From Betaproteobacteria bacterium UBA5582 (GTDB lineage Bacteria; Pseudomonadota; Gammaproteobacteria; Burkholderiales; Rhodocyclaceae): DNA of 47,866 nucleotides. Every line of letters starts with the position of its first letter. Position 1 is the stretch's first letter. The notes under the pieces were generated by a model. That model was not told the origin of the DNA. It did not search any database and saw only the letters and a program-made list of their open reading frames with translations. The stretch is from NCBI GenBank assembly GCA_002425245.1, contig DILW01000073.1, forward strand, positions 1-47,866, given 5' to 3'. Position numbers and translations under genes: made by a program. Below are positions 23,831 to 33,397 of this stretch, piece after piece.

Positions 23831-25393
23831 TCAGGGCGCCTTGCCGGGAAATTGATTGAACGGACGGGCGTGAGCCGGTGCCGCCATGAAGTCCGCTTCC
23901 GGCAGTTGCTCGGCCAGCGCGGCGTAGTCGCCGCGCAGACCGGGGTCGCGGATGACCTGGGGACGCAGGAAGATGACCAACTCGGTCTTGTGCGTGCGAT
24001 TGTTGCGGTTGGTAAGTACTTCGCCGGCCAGCGGCATCTGGCCGAGCAGCGGTGGGCGCTGGGTCAGATATTCGGCGCGGTCTTCCATCAAGCCGCCGAG
24101 GACGGCAGTCTGGCCGTTGCTGATGCGCATCACCGATTCGATTTCCCGGGTCCGGATCATCGGCACCAGATTCTCGATACCGTTGCGGCGCAGTTCCGGG
24201 TTGGGGTCGGGGACTTCGCGGTCGATGCTGGTAACGCTAGGGCGGATGTTGAGCAGGACCGAGTCGTCGCTGGCGATCTGGGGCGTCACCCCCATCACCA
24301 GGCCGACGGAGACGGTCTGTGGTGTCGTCGTGTAGGTGGTCTTGCTGCCGACATTGGCGGTGCTGGTGGTGTCTGCCTTGACCTCGAAATACACGTAGTT
24401 CTCGACCACCTTGAGCAGCGCCATCTGGTTGTTGAGTACCGACAGGCGTGGGCTGGACAGCACCCGGCTGCTGCCGAAGCGTTCGAGCAGGCTGATCAGC
24501 GCCCGCGGGCCGTCGTTCCGCTCGTAGCTGAGGTTGACCCCGCCTTTCAGGGCGTTGCCGAGGTAGGACAGGATGCCGCCGCGGACCAGTCCGCTCCAGT
24601 CGATGCCTTGCTGGTAGCCGTCGTTGAGGGTGACTTCGACGATGGTGGCCTCGATCAGGACCTGCCGGCGGGCGGCAGCGAGTACCCGGTCGATGAAGCG
24701 GCGGATCCGCCGATGTTCGCGCTGGCTGGCATAGGCCGCCACCAGGCCGGCCTCCGGGTCGATGATCAGGCGCGCCGGCGCGGCCTTGTCGGTGGTCGGG
24801 CCGGGCGATTTGAGCAGGAGGTCGAGGTTCCTGCCCAGGCTGGTCCAGAACTGGTGGGCGCCGGCATTCTCGATCCGGGTATTGGACAGGCTGCCGCCGC
24901 CATTGTTGCCGGCGCTGCCGATCTGCATGTTGTTGGCAATCGAACTGCTGACGGTGCGCCCGAGATTGACGTAATCGACCGGGTAGTACTCGAAGTAAGG
25001 TTCGTCGGGGCGGATCAGCAGGCTGTCGCGGGTGAACTCGAAACGCAGCGGGACCTGGCTGGCGATTCGTTCGAGCAGGCTGGGCAGGGATTTCTTGCTG
25101 GCCCGCAAGGTGATCTTGCCAGTGATTTCGGGGGCGATGTCGATGTCGATCTCGGCGTCCCGGGCCAGGGCCAGCAGAAGGTCACGTACGGGAACATCGC
25201 TGACGGTTACGCTGTAAACCGCATCGGTGGCGGCTGGCGCCGGCATGGCGGCGAAGCGATCGATGATCGCGGGGATGTCGCCAGCTGGGTGAGTCAGGCG
25301 CAGATGCGCTCCGGGTCTGCCCGCTGTCGGCGAGCTGCCGCAGGCTGCGATCACCAGTGCAATAAGTGGCAGGATCAGCATGGCTCGGTGCAT
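23831..25393 (-). CDS. MshL/PilQ-type outer-membrane secretin
   Basis: A 520-residue secretin with a lipoprotein-type signal (LIALVIAACGSS, lipobox Cys about residue 18). An STN/N0-like domain follows (VPVRDLLLALARDAEIDIDIAPEITGKI...). The C-terminal secretin domain has VLIEATIVEVTLNDGYQQGIDW, SSPRLSVLNNQMALLKV, the long KTTYTTTPQTVSVGLVMGVTPQI gate region and the closing LVIFLRPQVIRD. It forms the outer-membrane ring through which the fibre passes. It is the first gene of the ten-gene operon, so the promoter should lie in the AT-rich 25394-25543 gap. ATG 25393 is used; 25381 is possible. Neither start has a clear ribosome binding site. Confidence 0.92.
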   Translation of the reverse strand: MHRAMLILPLIALVIAACGSSPTAGRPGAHLRLTHPAGDIPAIIDRFAAMPAPAATDAVYSVTVSDVPVRDLLLALARDAEIDIDIAPEITGKITLRASKKSLPSLLERIASQVPLRFEFTRDSLLIRPDEPYFEYYPVDYVNLGRTVSSSIANNMQIGSAGNNGGGSLSNTRIENAGAHQFWTSLGRNLDLLLKSPGPTTDKAAPARLIIDPEAGLVAAYASQREHRRIRRFIDRVLAAARRQVLIEATIVEVTLNDGYQQGIDWSGLVRGGILSYLGNALKGGVNLSYERNDGPRALISLLERFGSSRVLSSPRLSVLNNQMALLKVVENYVYFEVKADTTSTANVGSKTTYTTTPQTVSVGLVMGVTPQIASDDSVLLNIRPSVTSIDREVPDPNPELRRNGIENLVPMIRTREIESVMRISNGQTAVLGGLMEDRAEYLTQRPPLLGQMPLAGEVLTNRNNRTHKTELVIFLRPQVIRDPGLRGDYAALAEQLPEADFMAAPAHARPFNQFPGKAP

Positions 25394-25543
25394 GAAAATG
25401 CGAACGACATACGAAAGTCGTTATGCTAATTTCATTTTATTCTTTTGTCATCAAAGAATTGTTTTGCGCTGGAAACCCCCGGCCCAGAATCGCAGCAGGC
25501 AGTTCTGATAGAATGCTCGCTAACTTTTTCTGAGGCGTGAGCG

Positions 25544-26365
25544 TTGACGGACGACATCCTGGTCGACATCCAGAATCTCCATTTCCAGTACGACGGCAGG
25601 CCGGTGCTGCAGGGCATCGACATGCAGATTCCGCGCGGCAAGGTGGTGGCCATCATGGGCGGTTCAGGATGTGGCAAAACCACTCTGTTGCGCTGCATCG
25701 GTGGGCAGTTGAAGCCAACCGGCGGTAGCGTTCGTCTGGAGAAACACCAGGTCTGCCGGATGTCGGAGGCCGAGTTGTACCGTCTGCGCCGCCGGATGGG
25801 GATGCTGTTCCAGTTTGGCGCGCTGTTCACCGATCTGTCGGTGTTCGACAATGTCGCTTTCCCTTTGCGCGAGCATACCGATCTGTCCGAGGAGATGATT
25901 CGCGATCTGGTGCTGATGAAGCTTGAGGCGGTCGGCCTGCGCGGAGCCCAGGCGCTGATGCCGGCTTCGCTGTCCGGGGGGATGGCGCGGCGGGTGGCCC
26001 TGGCCCGGGCGATCGCGCTCGATCCGATGCTGATCATGTACGACGAGCCCTTCACCGGTCTCGATCCGATCGCGCTCGGTGTGATCGGGCGCTTGATCCG
26101 CACGCTCAACGATGCCTTGGGGGCGACCTCGATCATGGTCACGCACGATGTGCAGGAGTCGCTGCTGATCGTCGATTACATCTATTTCCTGAATGGCGGC
26201 AAGGTGGTGGCGGCCGGCACCCCGGACGAGATCCGCGCCTCGACCGACCCATTTGTGCATCAGTTCGTCCATGCCGAGCCCGACGGTCCGGTGCATTTCG
26301 ATTATCCCGCACCCAGCGCGCTGCAGGATTTCTTGCCGGGAGGTGCGCATGCCGGGGCTGCTTGA
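25544..26365 (+). CDS. mlaF: Phospholipid ABC transporter ATP-binding protein MlaF
   Basis: A 273-residue ATPase of the MlaFEDB complex, which moves phospholipids between inner and outer membrane to keep outer-leaflet asymmetry. Walker A GGSGCGKTT (about residues 39-47), Q-loop FQFGALFTDLSVFDNVAFPLRE, signature LSGGMARRVALARA, Walker B MYDEPFTGLDP and a conserved switch His (VTHD). The start is TTG at 25544 with GAGG 8 nt upstream; no ATG is available earlier in the frame. A TAGAAT at 25509-25514 may be its -10. First gene of a long plus-strand operon. Confidence 0.95.
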   Translation: MTDDILVDIQNLHFQYDGRPVLQGIDMQIPRGKVVAIMGGSGCGKTTLLRCIGGQLKPTGGSVRLEKHQVCRMSEAELYRLRRRMGMLFQFGALFTDLSVFDNVAFPLREHTDLSEEMIRDLVLMKLEAVGLRGAQALMPASLSGGMARRVALARAIALDPMLIMYDEPFTGLDPIALGVIGRLIRTLNDALGATSIMVTHDVQESLLIVDYIYFLNGGKVVAAGTPDEIRASTDPFVHQFVHAEPDGPVHFDYPAPSALQDFLPGGAHAGAA

Positions 26366-27143
26366 ACCGATACGTCGCCTCGGACACGGGATGGTCGAGT
26401 GGGTGTGGCGACTGGGATTTGCCACGCGTTTCTTCTTCGCCATCCTGCTGCACTCCGGTACCGCTTTCCGGCGTTTGCACCTGACCCTGCGCGAAATTTA
26501 CTTCAGCGGGGTCATGTCGCTGCTGATCATCCTGGTTTCCGGGCTGTTCGTCGGTCTGGTGCTGGGTCTGCAGGGCTACGAAACCCTGCAGCGCTATGGT
26601 TCGACCGAGGCGCTCGGGATTCTTGTCGCGCTTTCCCTGGTCCGCGAACTGGGGCCGGTGGTCGCCGGTCTGTTGTTTGCTTCGCGTGCCGGTTCGTCGA
26701 TCACGGCCGAGATCGGCCTGATGAAGACCACCGAGCAACTGAAGGCCATGGACATGATGGCGGTCAATCCGCTGGCCCGGGTGGTGGCGCCGCGTTTCTG
26801 GGGGGGGGTCATTTCGATGCCGCTGCTGGCTGCCATGTTCTCGGCCATGGGCGTGTTCGGCGGCTGGTTGATCGGGGTCGTCTTCATCGGTGTGGACGAC
26901 GGCGCGTTCTGGGCGCAGATGCAGTCGAGCGTCGATTTTCGCTACGACATCATGAACGGCGTGATCAAGAGTATCGTTTTCGGTTTTGCCGTTTCGCTCA
27001 TTGCCGTTTTTGAAGGTTACGATTCAGCGCCGACCGCCGAAGGCGTGTCACGGGCAATCACGCGCACCGTGGTGACGTCGGCGATGACCATCCTGGCGCT
27101 GGATTTCATGCTCACTTCGTTCATGTTCAGGGGTAATTCATGA
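26349..27143 (+). CDS. mlaE: Phospholipid ABC transporter permease MlaE
   Basis: A 264-residue permease of the MlaE family. The diagnostic segment is LVRELGPVVAGLLFASRAGSSITAEIGLMKTTEQ, followed by the coupling-helix region (AMDMMAVNPLARVVAPRFWGG). There are five or so membrane helices after an amphipathic N-terminal helix. I start at ATG 26349, which gives the usual length and overlaps the mlaF end by 17 bp. It binds MlaF on the cytoplasmic side and the MlaD ring in the periplasm. Confidence 0.95.
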   Translation: MPGLLEPIRRLGHGMVEWVWRLGFATRFFFAILLHSGTAFRRLHLTLREIYFSGVMSLLIILVSGLFVGLVLGLQGYETLQRYGSTEALGILVALSLVRELGPVVAGLLFASRAGSSITAEIGLMKTTEQLKAMDMMAVNPLARVVAPRFWGGVISMPLLAAMFSAMGVFGGWLIGVVFIGVDDGAFWAQMQSSVDFRYDIMNGVIKSIVFGFAVSLIAVFEGYDSAPTAEGVSRAITRTVVTSAMTILALDFMLTSFMFRGNS

Positions 27144-27610
27144 ACCGTACCGTTCTCGACCTGTGGGTCGGCTTTTTCGTGGCACTGGGACTGGCGGCAG
27201 TGTTGTTTTTGGCGCTCAAGGTCGGCAATCTTTCCGCCGCGGCGCTGTCCGAAACCTATGTGCTGCAAGCCAGGTTTGATAACATCGGCGGCCTGAAGGT
27301 GCGGGGACCGGTGAGAAGCGCGGGCGTGCTGGTCGGCCGGATTGCCGACATCCGTTTCGATCCGAAGACTTATCAGGCAATCGTGACGATGAATATTGAC
27401 GGGCGTTATCGCTTCCCGCGGGACACCTTCGCGTCGATTTACACGGCCGGTCTGCTGGGGGAGCAGTACATCGGCTTCGATGTGGGTGGTGACGAGAAAA
27501 TGCTGGAGGCGGGTGAGACGGTGAGGATGACCCAGTCGGCCGTGGTCTTGGAAAAATTGATCAGCCAGTTCCTCTTCAACAAGGCGGCTGAAGGACAGGA
27601 AAACAAATGA
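27140..27610 (+). CDS. mlaD: MCE-domain phospholipid-binding protein MlaD
   Basis: A 156-residue protein with one N-terminal membrane helix (DLWVGFFVALGLAAVLFLALKVG) and a single MCE domain (about 40-118: YVLQARFDNIGGLKVRGPVRSAGVLVGRI). A short C-terminal helix completes the hexameric lipid channel. Size and single-domain form match MlaD and not the longer PqiB/YebT. ATGA overlaps on both sides couple it to mlaE and mlaA. Confidence 0.95.
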   Translation: MNRTVLDLWVGFFVALGLAAVLFLALKVGNLSAAALSETYVLQARFDNIGGLKVRGPVRSAGVLVGRIADIRFDPKTYQAIVTMNIDGRYRFPRDTFASIYTAGLLGEQYIGFDVGGDEKMLEAGETVRMTQSAVVLEKLISQFLFNKAAEGQENK

Positions 27611-28326
27611 GATTTGAGGCAGGGGGTTCGATTCGGCGACTGGTTCGCCTGCTGCTGCTCGGTAGCTTGTTTGCCTTGGGAGGGCAGGCGGCGGCGCAGG
27701 GAAATCCGCGCGACCCTTACGAGGGATTCAATCGCGCCATGTTTTCGGCCAACGAAGCTCTGGACAAATATGCCGCACGCCCCGTTGCCCAGGCCTACGA
27801 TGCCGCAGTCCCCTTGCCGGTCAAGGCCAGTGTCGGTAATTTCTTCGGCAACGTTGGCGAGGTCTGGGTTGGCGCCAACAATGTCATGCAGGGCAAGGTG
27901 GGCGATGCGGGTACCGGTTTTGCCCGTCTGCTGATCAATTCCACCGTGGGTATTTTCGGTCTTTTCGATGTCGCCAGCGAAATGGGCCTGGAACGTTATA
28001 ACGAAGACTTTGGTCAAACGCTCGCGGTGTGGGGGGTCGGTGGCGGTCCCTACGTCTTCCTGCCGGTGATCGGGCCGCGCACGACGCGTGATCTGGCTGG
28101 CTGGGCGGTGGATACCTATGTTGACCCGGTTTCCTTCGTCAATCCGGATTCCGTGCGGGTGGGCGCCAGCGTGGTCCGTTTCGTCGATATCCGTGCCGGC
28201 CTCCTGCCGGCTGATCGTATCATCGAGGAAGCCGCGCTCGACAAGTACGCCTACATTCGCGACGCCTACCTGCAGCGCCGGAACAACCTGATTCATGATG
28301 GTCGTCCGCCCAGGACGGACGACTGA
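27607..28326 (+). CDS. mlaA: MlaA/VacJ phospholipid-removing protein without a lipobox
   Basis: A 239-residue MlaA: NPRDPYEGFNRAMFSANEALDKYAARPVAQAY near the N-terminus, NNVMQGKVGDAGTGFARLLINSTVGIFGLFDVASEMGL, and WGVGGGPYVFLPVIGPRTTRDLAGWAVD. It forms the outer-membrane channel that removes phospholipids from the outer leaflet. Odd point: E. coli MlaA is a lipoprotein, but this signal peptide (LLLLGSLFALGGQAAAQG) has no Cys and ends in a signal peptidase I-like AAA-Q site. The gene lies inside the mla operon, between mlaD and mlaC. Confidence 0.93.
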   Translation: MRFEAGGSIRRLVRLLLLGSLFALGGQAAAQGNPRDPYEGFNRAMFSANEALDKYAARPVAQAYDAAVPLPVKASVGNFFGNVGEVWVGANNVMQGKVGDAGTGFARLLINSTVGIFGLFDVASEMGLERYNEDFGQTLAVWGVGGGPYVFLPVIGPRTTRDLAGWAVDTYVDPVSFVNPDSVRVGASVVRFVDIRAGLLPADRIIEEAALDKYAYIRDAYLQRRNNLIHDGRPPRTDD

Positions 28327-28342
28327 AATCGATGGAATGACC

Positions 28343-28969
28343 ATGATCAAATACCTGTCCGCCTATTTTCTTTCCGTCCTCCTGTCGTTTTCCGCCGTTG
28401 CCGCGGAGGCGCCCGATGAACTGGTCAAGCGCGTTTCCGGGGAAGTTCTGGAAATCGTCCGCCAGGACAAGGATATCCGCAATGGCGATATCCAGAAGAT
28501 TCTGGCCCTGGTTGACAGCAAGGTCCTGCCCAACTTCAACTTTCAGCGCATGACCGCACTGGCGGTGGGGCGTGACTGGCGTAGCGCCACGCCGGCCCAG
28601 AAAACCCGGCTGGCGGCCGAGTTCAAGCTCCTGCTCGTGCGTACCTATGCCAATGCCCTGACTAACTACAGCAATCAGCGCATCGTTTTCCGTCCCTTCC
28701 GCATGCGCGATGGCGATACCGAGGCGCTGGTGCGCTCTGAAGTGGTCCAGCCCGGTGCCCAACCGGTGCAGATCGATTACTGGCTGGAGTTTGCCGACGG
28801 CCAATGGAAGGTGTTCGACGTCGTGGTTGCCGGCATCAGTCTGGTCACCAATTATCGCGAGCAATTCGCCCGTGAAGTGCGCGATGGCGGTATTGACGGA
28901 TTGATCGCCAGCCTGGCGGCCAAGAACAAGTCGCTGGAAAGCCCTGCCGGCAACCGGGCCAGCCGCTGA
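28343..28969 (+). CDS. mlaC: Periplasmic phospholipid carrier MlaC
   Basis: A 208-residue protein with a cleavable signal peptide (MIKYLSAYFLSVLLSFSAVAAEA) and an MlaC/Ttg2D fold: ILALVDSKVLPNFNFQRMTALAVGRDWRSATPAQKTRLAAEFKLLLVRTYANAL, then YWLEFADGQWKVFDVVVAGISLVTNYREQF. It ferries phospholipids between MlaA and MlaD. Of two in-frame ATGs I prefer 28343, because GGA lies 6 nt upstream; 28337 would add two residues. Its stop overlaps the mlaB start. Confidence 0.95.
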   Translation: MIKYLSAYFLSVLLSFSAVAAEAPDELVKRVSGEVLEIVRQDKDIRNGDIQKILALVDSKVLPNFNFQRMTALAVGRDWRSATPAQKTRLAAEFKLLLVRTYANALTNYSNQRIVFRPFRMRDGDTEALVRSEVVQPGAQPVQIDYWLEFADGQWKVFDVVVAGISLVTNYREQFAREVRDGGIDGLIASLAAKNKSLESPAGNRASR

Positions 28970-29250
28970 TGATCGACAGCGCCAACGGTCGGCTCCGCGT
29001 CGACTGTGCCATGGTTACCGACAATGCCCGCCGACTGTTGGATCTGGGGCGGGCTAAGATCGTCTCCGGCGAACAGATTGTTGACCTGTCGGCGGTCAGC
29101 GATGCGGATTCTTCGGCGGTGGCCGTCATGCTTGGCTGGTTGCGCCATGCTGCGCTGAATGGAGCGGTGATCCGCTTCGCCGGGGTGCCTGCCGGAGTGC
29201 TTTCGCTGGCCGAGCTCTACGGCGTTTCCGACCTTCTTCCCCTGGCCTGA
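28969..29250 (+). CDS. mlaB: STAS-domain protein MlaB
   Basis: A 93-residue STAS-domain protein, the small cytoplasmic subunit that stabilises MlaF in MlaFEDB. The core motif is IVDLSAVSDADSSAVAVMLGWLRHA, with the DSS serine at the usual regulatory site. The start (TGATG) overlaps the mlaC stop. Full Mla set in one operon: F, E, D, A, C, B. Confidence 0.88.
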   Translation: MIDSANGRLRVDCAMVTDNARRLLDLGRAKIVSGEQIVDLSAVSDADSSAVAVMLGWLRHAALNGAVIRFAGVPAGVLSLAELYGVSDLLPLA

Positions 29251-29259
29251 TGGCCGCTC

Positions 29260-29979
29260 ATGATTCCTGCAGTTTCCGTCGTTGACGTCGTCAAGTCCTT
29301 TGCTTCGCTGAAGGCGCTGGACGGTCTTTCCTTGGCGATCGAGCAAGGCGAGTTCTTCGGCCTGCTCGGGCCGAATGGCGCCGGCAAAACGACGCTGATT
29401 TCTGCCCTGGCCGGTCTGGCGCGCCTGGACTCGGGCAGCATTCAGGTGCTCGGTCACGACGTTGTCCGCGATTTTCGCCAGGCCCGGCGCCTGCTCGGCG
29501 TGGTGCCGCAGGAACTGGTTTTCGATCCCTTCTTCAGTGTGCGCGAGACCTTGCGCATCCAATCAGGCTATTTCGGCATCCGACGCAACGACGACTGGAT
29601 CGACGAAATCCTCCATCACCTCGATTTGACCGGCAAGGCCGACGCCAACATGCGTCGGCTGTCCGGCGGCATGAAGCGCCGCGTTCTGGTTGCCCAGGCG
29701 CTGGTGCACAAGCCGCCGGTGATCGTCCTCGACGAGCCGACGGCCGGGGTCGACGTCGAACTGCGCCAAGGCTTATGGCAGTTCGTTCGCCGGCTCAACA
29801 GCGAGGGCCACACCATCATCCTGACCACGCACTATCTGGAAGAGGCCGAGGCCCTGTGCAACCGCATCGCGCTGATGAAGCAGGGGCGGTTGCTGGCGCT
29901 CGACACCACCGCCAATCTGATGGCTGCGTCCCCGGGGGCGTCGCTGGAAGAGGTTTTTCTGCGGACGATGCAGCGATGA
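29260..29979 (+). CDS. ABC-2 type exporter, ATP-binding subunit (YadG-like)
   Basis: A 239-residue ATPase: Walker A GPNGAGKTTL near residue 39, Q-loop VPQEL, signature LSGGMKRRVLVAQAL, Walker B VIVLDEPTAGVD, and switch His LTTHYLEEAE. It belongs to the DrrA/NodI/YadG group that works with an ABC-2 permease. It is 9 bp after mlaB and overlaps the permease start by 4 bp, so it is transcribed with the Mla genes. The substrate is not known; a lipid or envelope component is an inference from context. Confidence 0.9.
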   Translation: MIPAVSVVDVVKSFASLKALDGLSLAIEQGEFFGLLGPNGAGKTTLISALAGLARLDSGSIQVLGHDVVRDFRQARRLLGVVPQELVFDPFFSVRETLRIQSGYFGIRRNDDWIDEILHHLDLTGKADANMRRLSGGMKRRVLVAQALVHKPPVIVLDEPTAGVDVELRQGLWQFVRRLNSEGHTIILTTHYLEEAEALCNRIALMKQGRLLALDTTANLMAASPGASLEEVFLRTMQR

Positions 29980-30728
29980 TCGGTTTCTGGACCCTGTTCT
30001 ACAAGGAAGTGCTGCGTTTCTGGAAAGTCGCCTTCCAGACCGTGGCGGCGCCGGTGCTGACGGCCATGCTCTACCTGATGATCTTCGGTCATGTGCTGGA
30101 GGACCATGTCCGGGTGCATGGGATCGGCTATACCAGCTTCCTGATTCCCGGCCTGGTGATGATGCAGGTGCTGCAGAACGCCTTTGCCAACTCCTCGTCC
30201 AGCCTGATTCAGGCCAAGATCACCGGCTCCATCGTGTTTGTCTTGCTGCCGCCCCTGCCCTACAGCGCCTTTTTCGCCGCCTATGTGCTGGCCGCCATGC
30301 TGCGCGGGCTGATGGTCGGTGCCGGCGTCTTGCTGGCGACGGTTTGGTTCGTCGAACTGCAGGTGGTGGCGCCCGTCTGGATCCTGTTGTTTGCGTTGTT
30401 CAGCGGTGCGCTGTTTGGTGCACTCGGCATGATTGCCGGTATCTGGGTGGAAAAATTCGATCAGTTGGCTGCCTTTCAGAACTTCCTGATCATGCCACTG
30501 ACCATGCTTTCTGGCGTCTTCTATTCGATTTACACATTGCCAACATTCTGGCAGCAACTGTCCCATTACAATCCTGTTTTTTACATGATCGACGGCTTCC
30601 GCTACGGCTTTTTCGGCGTCTCGGACGTGTCACCGGTACGCAGTCTGGCGGTCGTCGTCGCCTGCTTCGCCCTGACCAGCCTGTTGACACTAGCCCTGCT
30701 CAAGCGGGGCTGGAAACTGAGAACCTGA
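29976..30728 (+). CDS. ABC-2 type exporter, permease subunit (YadH-like)
   Basis: A 250-residue ABC-2 membrane protein with six membrane segments. A short cytoplasmic N-terminus (FYKEVLRFWKVAFQTVAAP) precedes the first helix, and FLIPGLVMMQVLQNAFANSSSSLIQAKITGSIVFVLLPPLPY and the late LIMPLTMLSGVFYSIYTLP follow. Its pairing with the upstream ATPase makes a complete half-transporter set of the YadGH type. Start at ATG 29976 overlaps the ATPase stop. Confidence 0.9.
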   Translation: MIGFWTLFYKEVLRFWKVAFQTVAAPVLTAMLYLMIFGHVLEDHVRVHGIGYTSFLIPGLVMMQVLQNAFANSSSSLIQAKITGSIVFVLLPPLPYSAFFAAYVLAAMLRGLMVGAGVLLATVWFVELQVVAPVWILLFALFSGALFGALGMIAGIWVEKFDQLAAFQNFLIMPLTMLSGVFYSIYTLPTFWQQLSHYNPVFYMIDGFRYGFFGVSDVSPVRSLAVVVACFALTSLLTLALLKRGWKLRT

Positions 30729-30734
30729 CCCAGC

Positions 30735-30969
30735 ATGCACCCCGACCAGATCAAGCAACTCATCCTCGCCGGCATGGCCTGCGAGCATCTTGAACTCGAT
30801 GGCGACGGCCAGCATTTCGAAGCGCTCGTCGTCAGTGCCGAATTTGCCGGCAAGAATCGCGTTCAGCGCCAGCAGCGCGTTTATCAGACGCTCAAGGACA
30901 AGCTGGCGACCGGCGAACTGCATGCGTTGTCCTTCAAGACCCTGACCCCCGAAGAATGGAGCGCACAGC

Positions 30970-30977
<8 letters not shown>
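30735..30977 (+). CDS. ibaG: BolA/IbaG-family protein
   Basis: An 80-residue BolA-like protein with the class II KH-type fold: CEHLELDGDGQHFEALVVSAEFAGKNRVQRQQRVYQTLKDKLATGELHALSFKTLTPEEW. It is closer to IbaG/YrbA (short, acid-stress-linked, next to murA in E. coli) than to BolA itself. The conserved His near residue 27 could coordinate Fe-S clusters with a monothiol glutaredoxin. It overlaps murA by 8 bp. Confidence 0.88.
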
Positions 30978-32223
<1,246 letters not shown>

Positions 32224-32424
32224 TGTTGTTTTCGGCATGAATGACGGGCTTTTTCGGCCGGCGATGGAAAAAAGTTTGAAAAATGCTTTGCTTTATTCCG
32301 TCTCTGCCCCATACTCGTCGATACGGGATTTCCAGGCAGTGTGTTGTTCCTGCACCGGTTTCGGTTTGTCAGCTCCTCGGTCTTGATTCTCGATTTTTTT
32401 AAATTTTTTCCAAGGAAGCTATTC
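32224..32424 (+). promoter_or_regulatory. Long leader and promoter region of the cold-shock gene
   Basis: 201 bp without a gene between murA and the csp start. A TTGCTT - 16 nt - CATACT pair near 32290-32317 could be the promoter, giving a leader of about 100 nt. The leader ends in a T/A-rich stretch just before AAGGAAG and the ATG. Long structured leaders are typical of cold-induced csp mRNAs; no fixed motif is recognised here. Confidence 0.35.
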
Positions 32425-32631
32425 ATGGCAACTGGTACCGTCAAGTGGTTCAACGACTCCAAGGGTTTTGGTTTCATCTCCCCGTCCGAAGGTGGTGAAG
32501 ACCTCTTCGCTCACTTCTCTGCAATTCAAGGCAACGGTTTCAAGACCCTGGCCGAAAACCAGAAGGTGACCTTCGACGTCGTCAATGGCCCGAAGGGCAA
32601 GCAGGCTGCCAATATCCGCCCGGCTGAATAA
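32425..32631 (+). CDS. Cold-shock domain protein (CspA family)
   Basis: A 68-residue CspA-type RNA chaperone: MATGTVKWFNDSKGFGFI with RNP1 (KGFGFI) and DLFAHFSAI with RNP2-like residues, then KVTFDVVNGPKGKQAANI. The full length is a single cold-shock domain. It has a strong AAGGAAG ribosome binding site, its own terminator and an isolated position between murA and hisG, so it is a separate unit inserted between two housekeeping operons. Confidence 0.95.
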   Translation: MATGTVKWFNDSKGFGFISPSEGGEDLFAHFSAIQGNGFKTLAENQKVTFDVVNGPKGKQAANIRPAE

Positions 32632-32653
32632 TCGCCCGGATACGCCTGTATCG

Positions 32654-32678
32654 AAAAGCCCGGCTTGCCGGGCTTTTT
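32654..32678 (+). terminator. Intrinsic terminator after the cold-shock gene
   Basis: AAAAGCCCGG - CTTG - CCGGGC followed by TTTTT: a 10-bp stem when the A/T ends pair, starting 23 bp after the stop. Textbook rho-independent terminator. Confidence 0.88.
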
Positions 32679-32717
32679 GCTTTTTGGCCGCCGCTTTCGG
32701 CAGCCATGCTGCTTTGC

Positions 32718-32737
32718 GGTAAAATCGGCGTTTTACC
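32718..32737 (+). promoter_or_regulatory. Putative his promoter -10 within an inverted repeat
   Basis: GGTAAAA - 6 nt - TTTTACC, a perfect 7-bp inverted repeat with TAAAAT as possible -10, ends 16 bp before the hisG GTG. No good -35 at the normal spacing. Confidence 0.4.
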
Positions 32738-32752
32738 CGCGAGACATTCCCC

Positions 32753-33397
32753 GTGACCGGTATCACCATCGCCCTGTCCAAGGGCCGCATCTTTGACGAA
32801 ACCCTCCCCTTGCTGGCGGCTGCCGGCATCGTCCCGACCGAGAATCCGGAAACCTCGCGCAAGCTGATCATCGAGACCAATCAGCCGGAAGTGCGCGTCG
32901 TCATCGTCCGTGCCACCGACGTCCCGACCTATGTCCAGTACGGTGCCGCCGACATCGGCGTGGCCGGCAAGGATGTGCTGATCGAGCACGGCGGTGAAGG
33001 CCTGTACGCGCCGCTGGACCTGAAGATCGCCAAGTGCCGGATGATGGTCGCCGTGCCGGAAGGCTTCGATTACCAGAATGCCGTACGTCAGGGCAATCGC
33101 CTGAAAGTGGCGTCCAAATACATCAAGACGGCGCGCGAGCACTTCGCCGCCAAGGGCGTGCACGTCGACCTGATCAAGCTTTACGGTTCGATGGAGCTGG
33201 CGCCACTGGCCGGGCTGGCCGACGCCATCGTCGACCTGGTGTCGACCGGCGGCACGCTCAAGGCCAACAAGCTGGTCGCCGTCGAGCACATCCTCGACAT
33301 TTCCTCGCGCCTGGTGGTCAATCAGGCGGCGCTCAAGGTCAAGCGCGAAATCCTGCAGCCGATCATCGACGCCTTCGCGCAGGCGGTGGAGAAGTAA
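32753..33397 (+). CDS. hisG: ATP phosphoribosyltransferase, short form HisG
   Basis: A 214-residue HisG(S) that joins ATP and PRPP in the first step of histidine synthesis. It has the ITIALSKGRIFDETLPLLAAAGI start, the GAADIGVAGKDVLIEHG loop and LADAIVDLVSTGGTLKANKLVAVE for PRPP binding. It lacks the C-terminal regulatory ACT-like domain of the long form, so it needs the HisRS paralogue HisZ for activity and feedback control; hisZ is not in this window. GTG start at 32753. It abuts hisD directly. Confidence 0.96.
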   Translation: MTGITIALSKGRIFDETLPLLAAAGIVPTENPETSRKLIIETNQPEVRVVIVRATDVPTYVQYGAADIGVAGKDVLIEHGGEGLYAPLDLKIAKCRMMVAVPEGFDYQNAVRQGNRLKVASKYIKTAREHFAAKGVHVDLIKLYGSMELAPLAGLADAIVDLVSTGGTLKANKLVAVEHILDISSRLVVNQAALKVKREILQPIIDAFAQAVEK

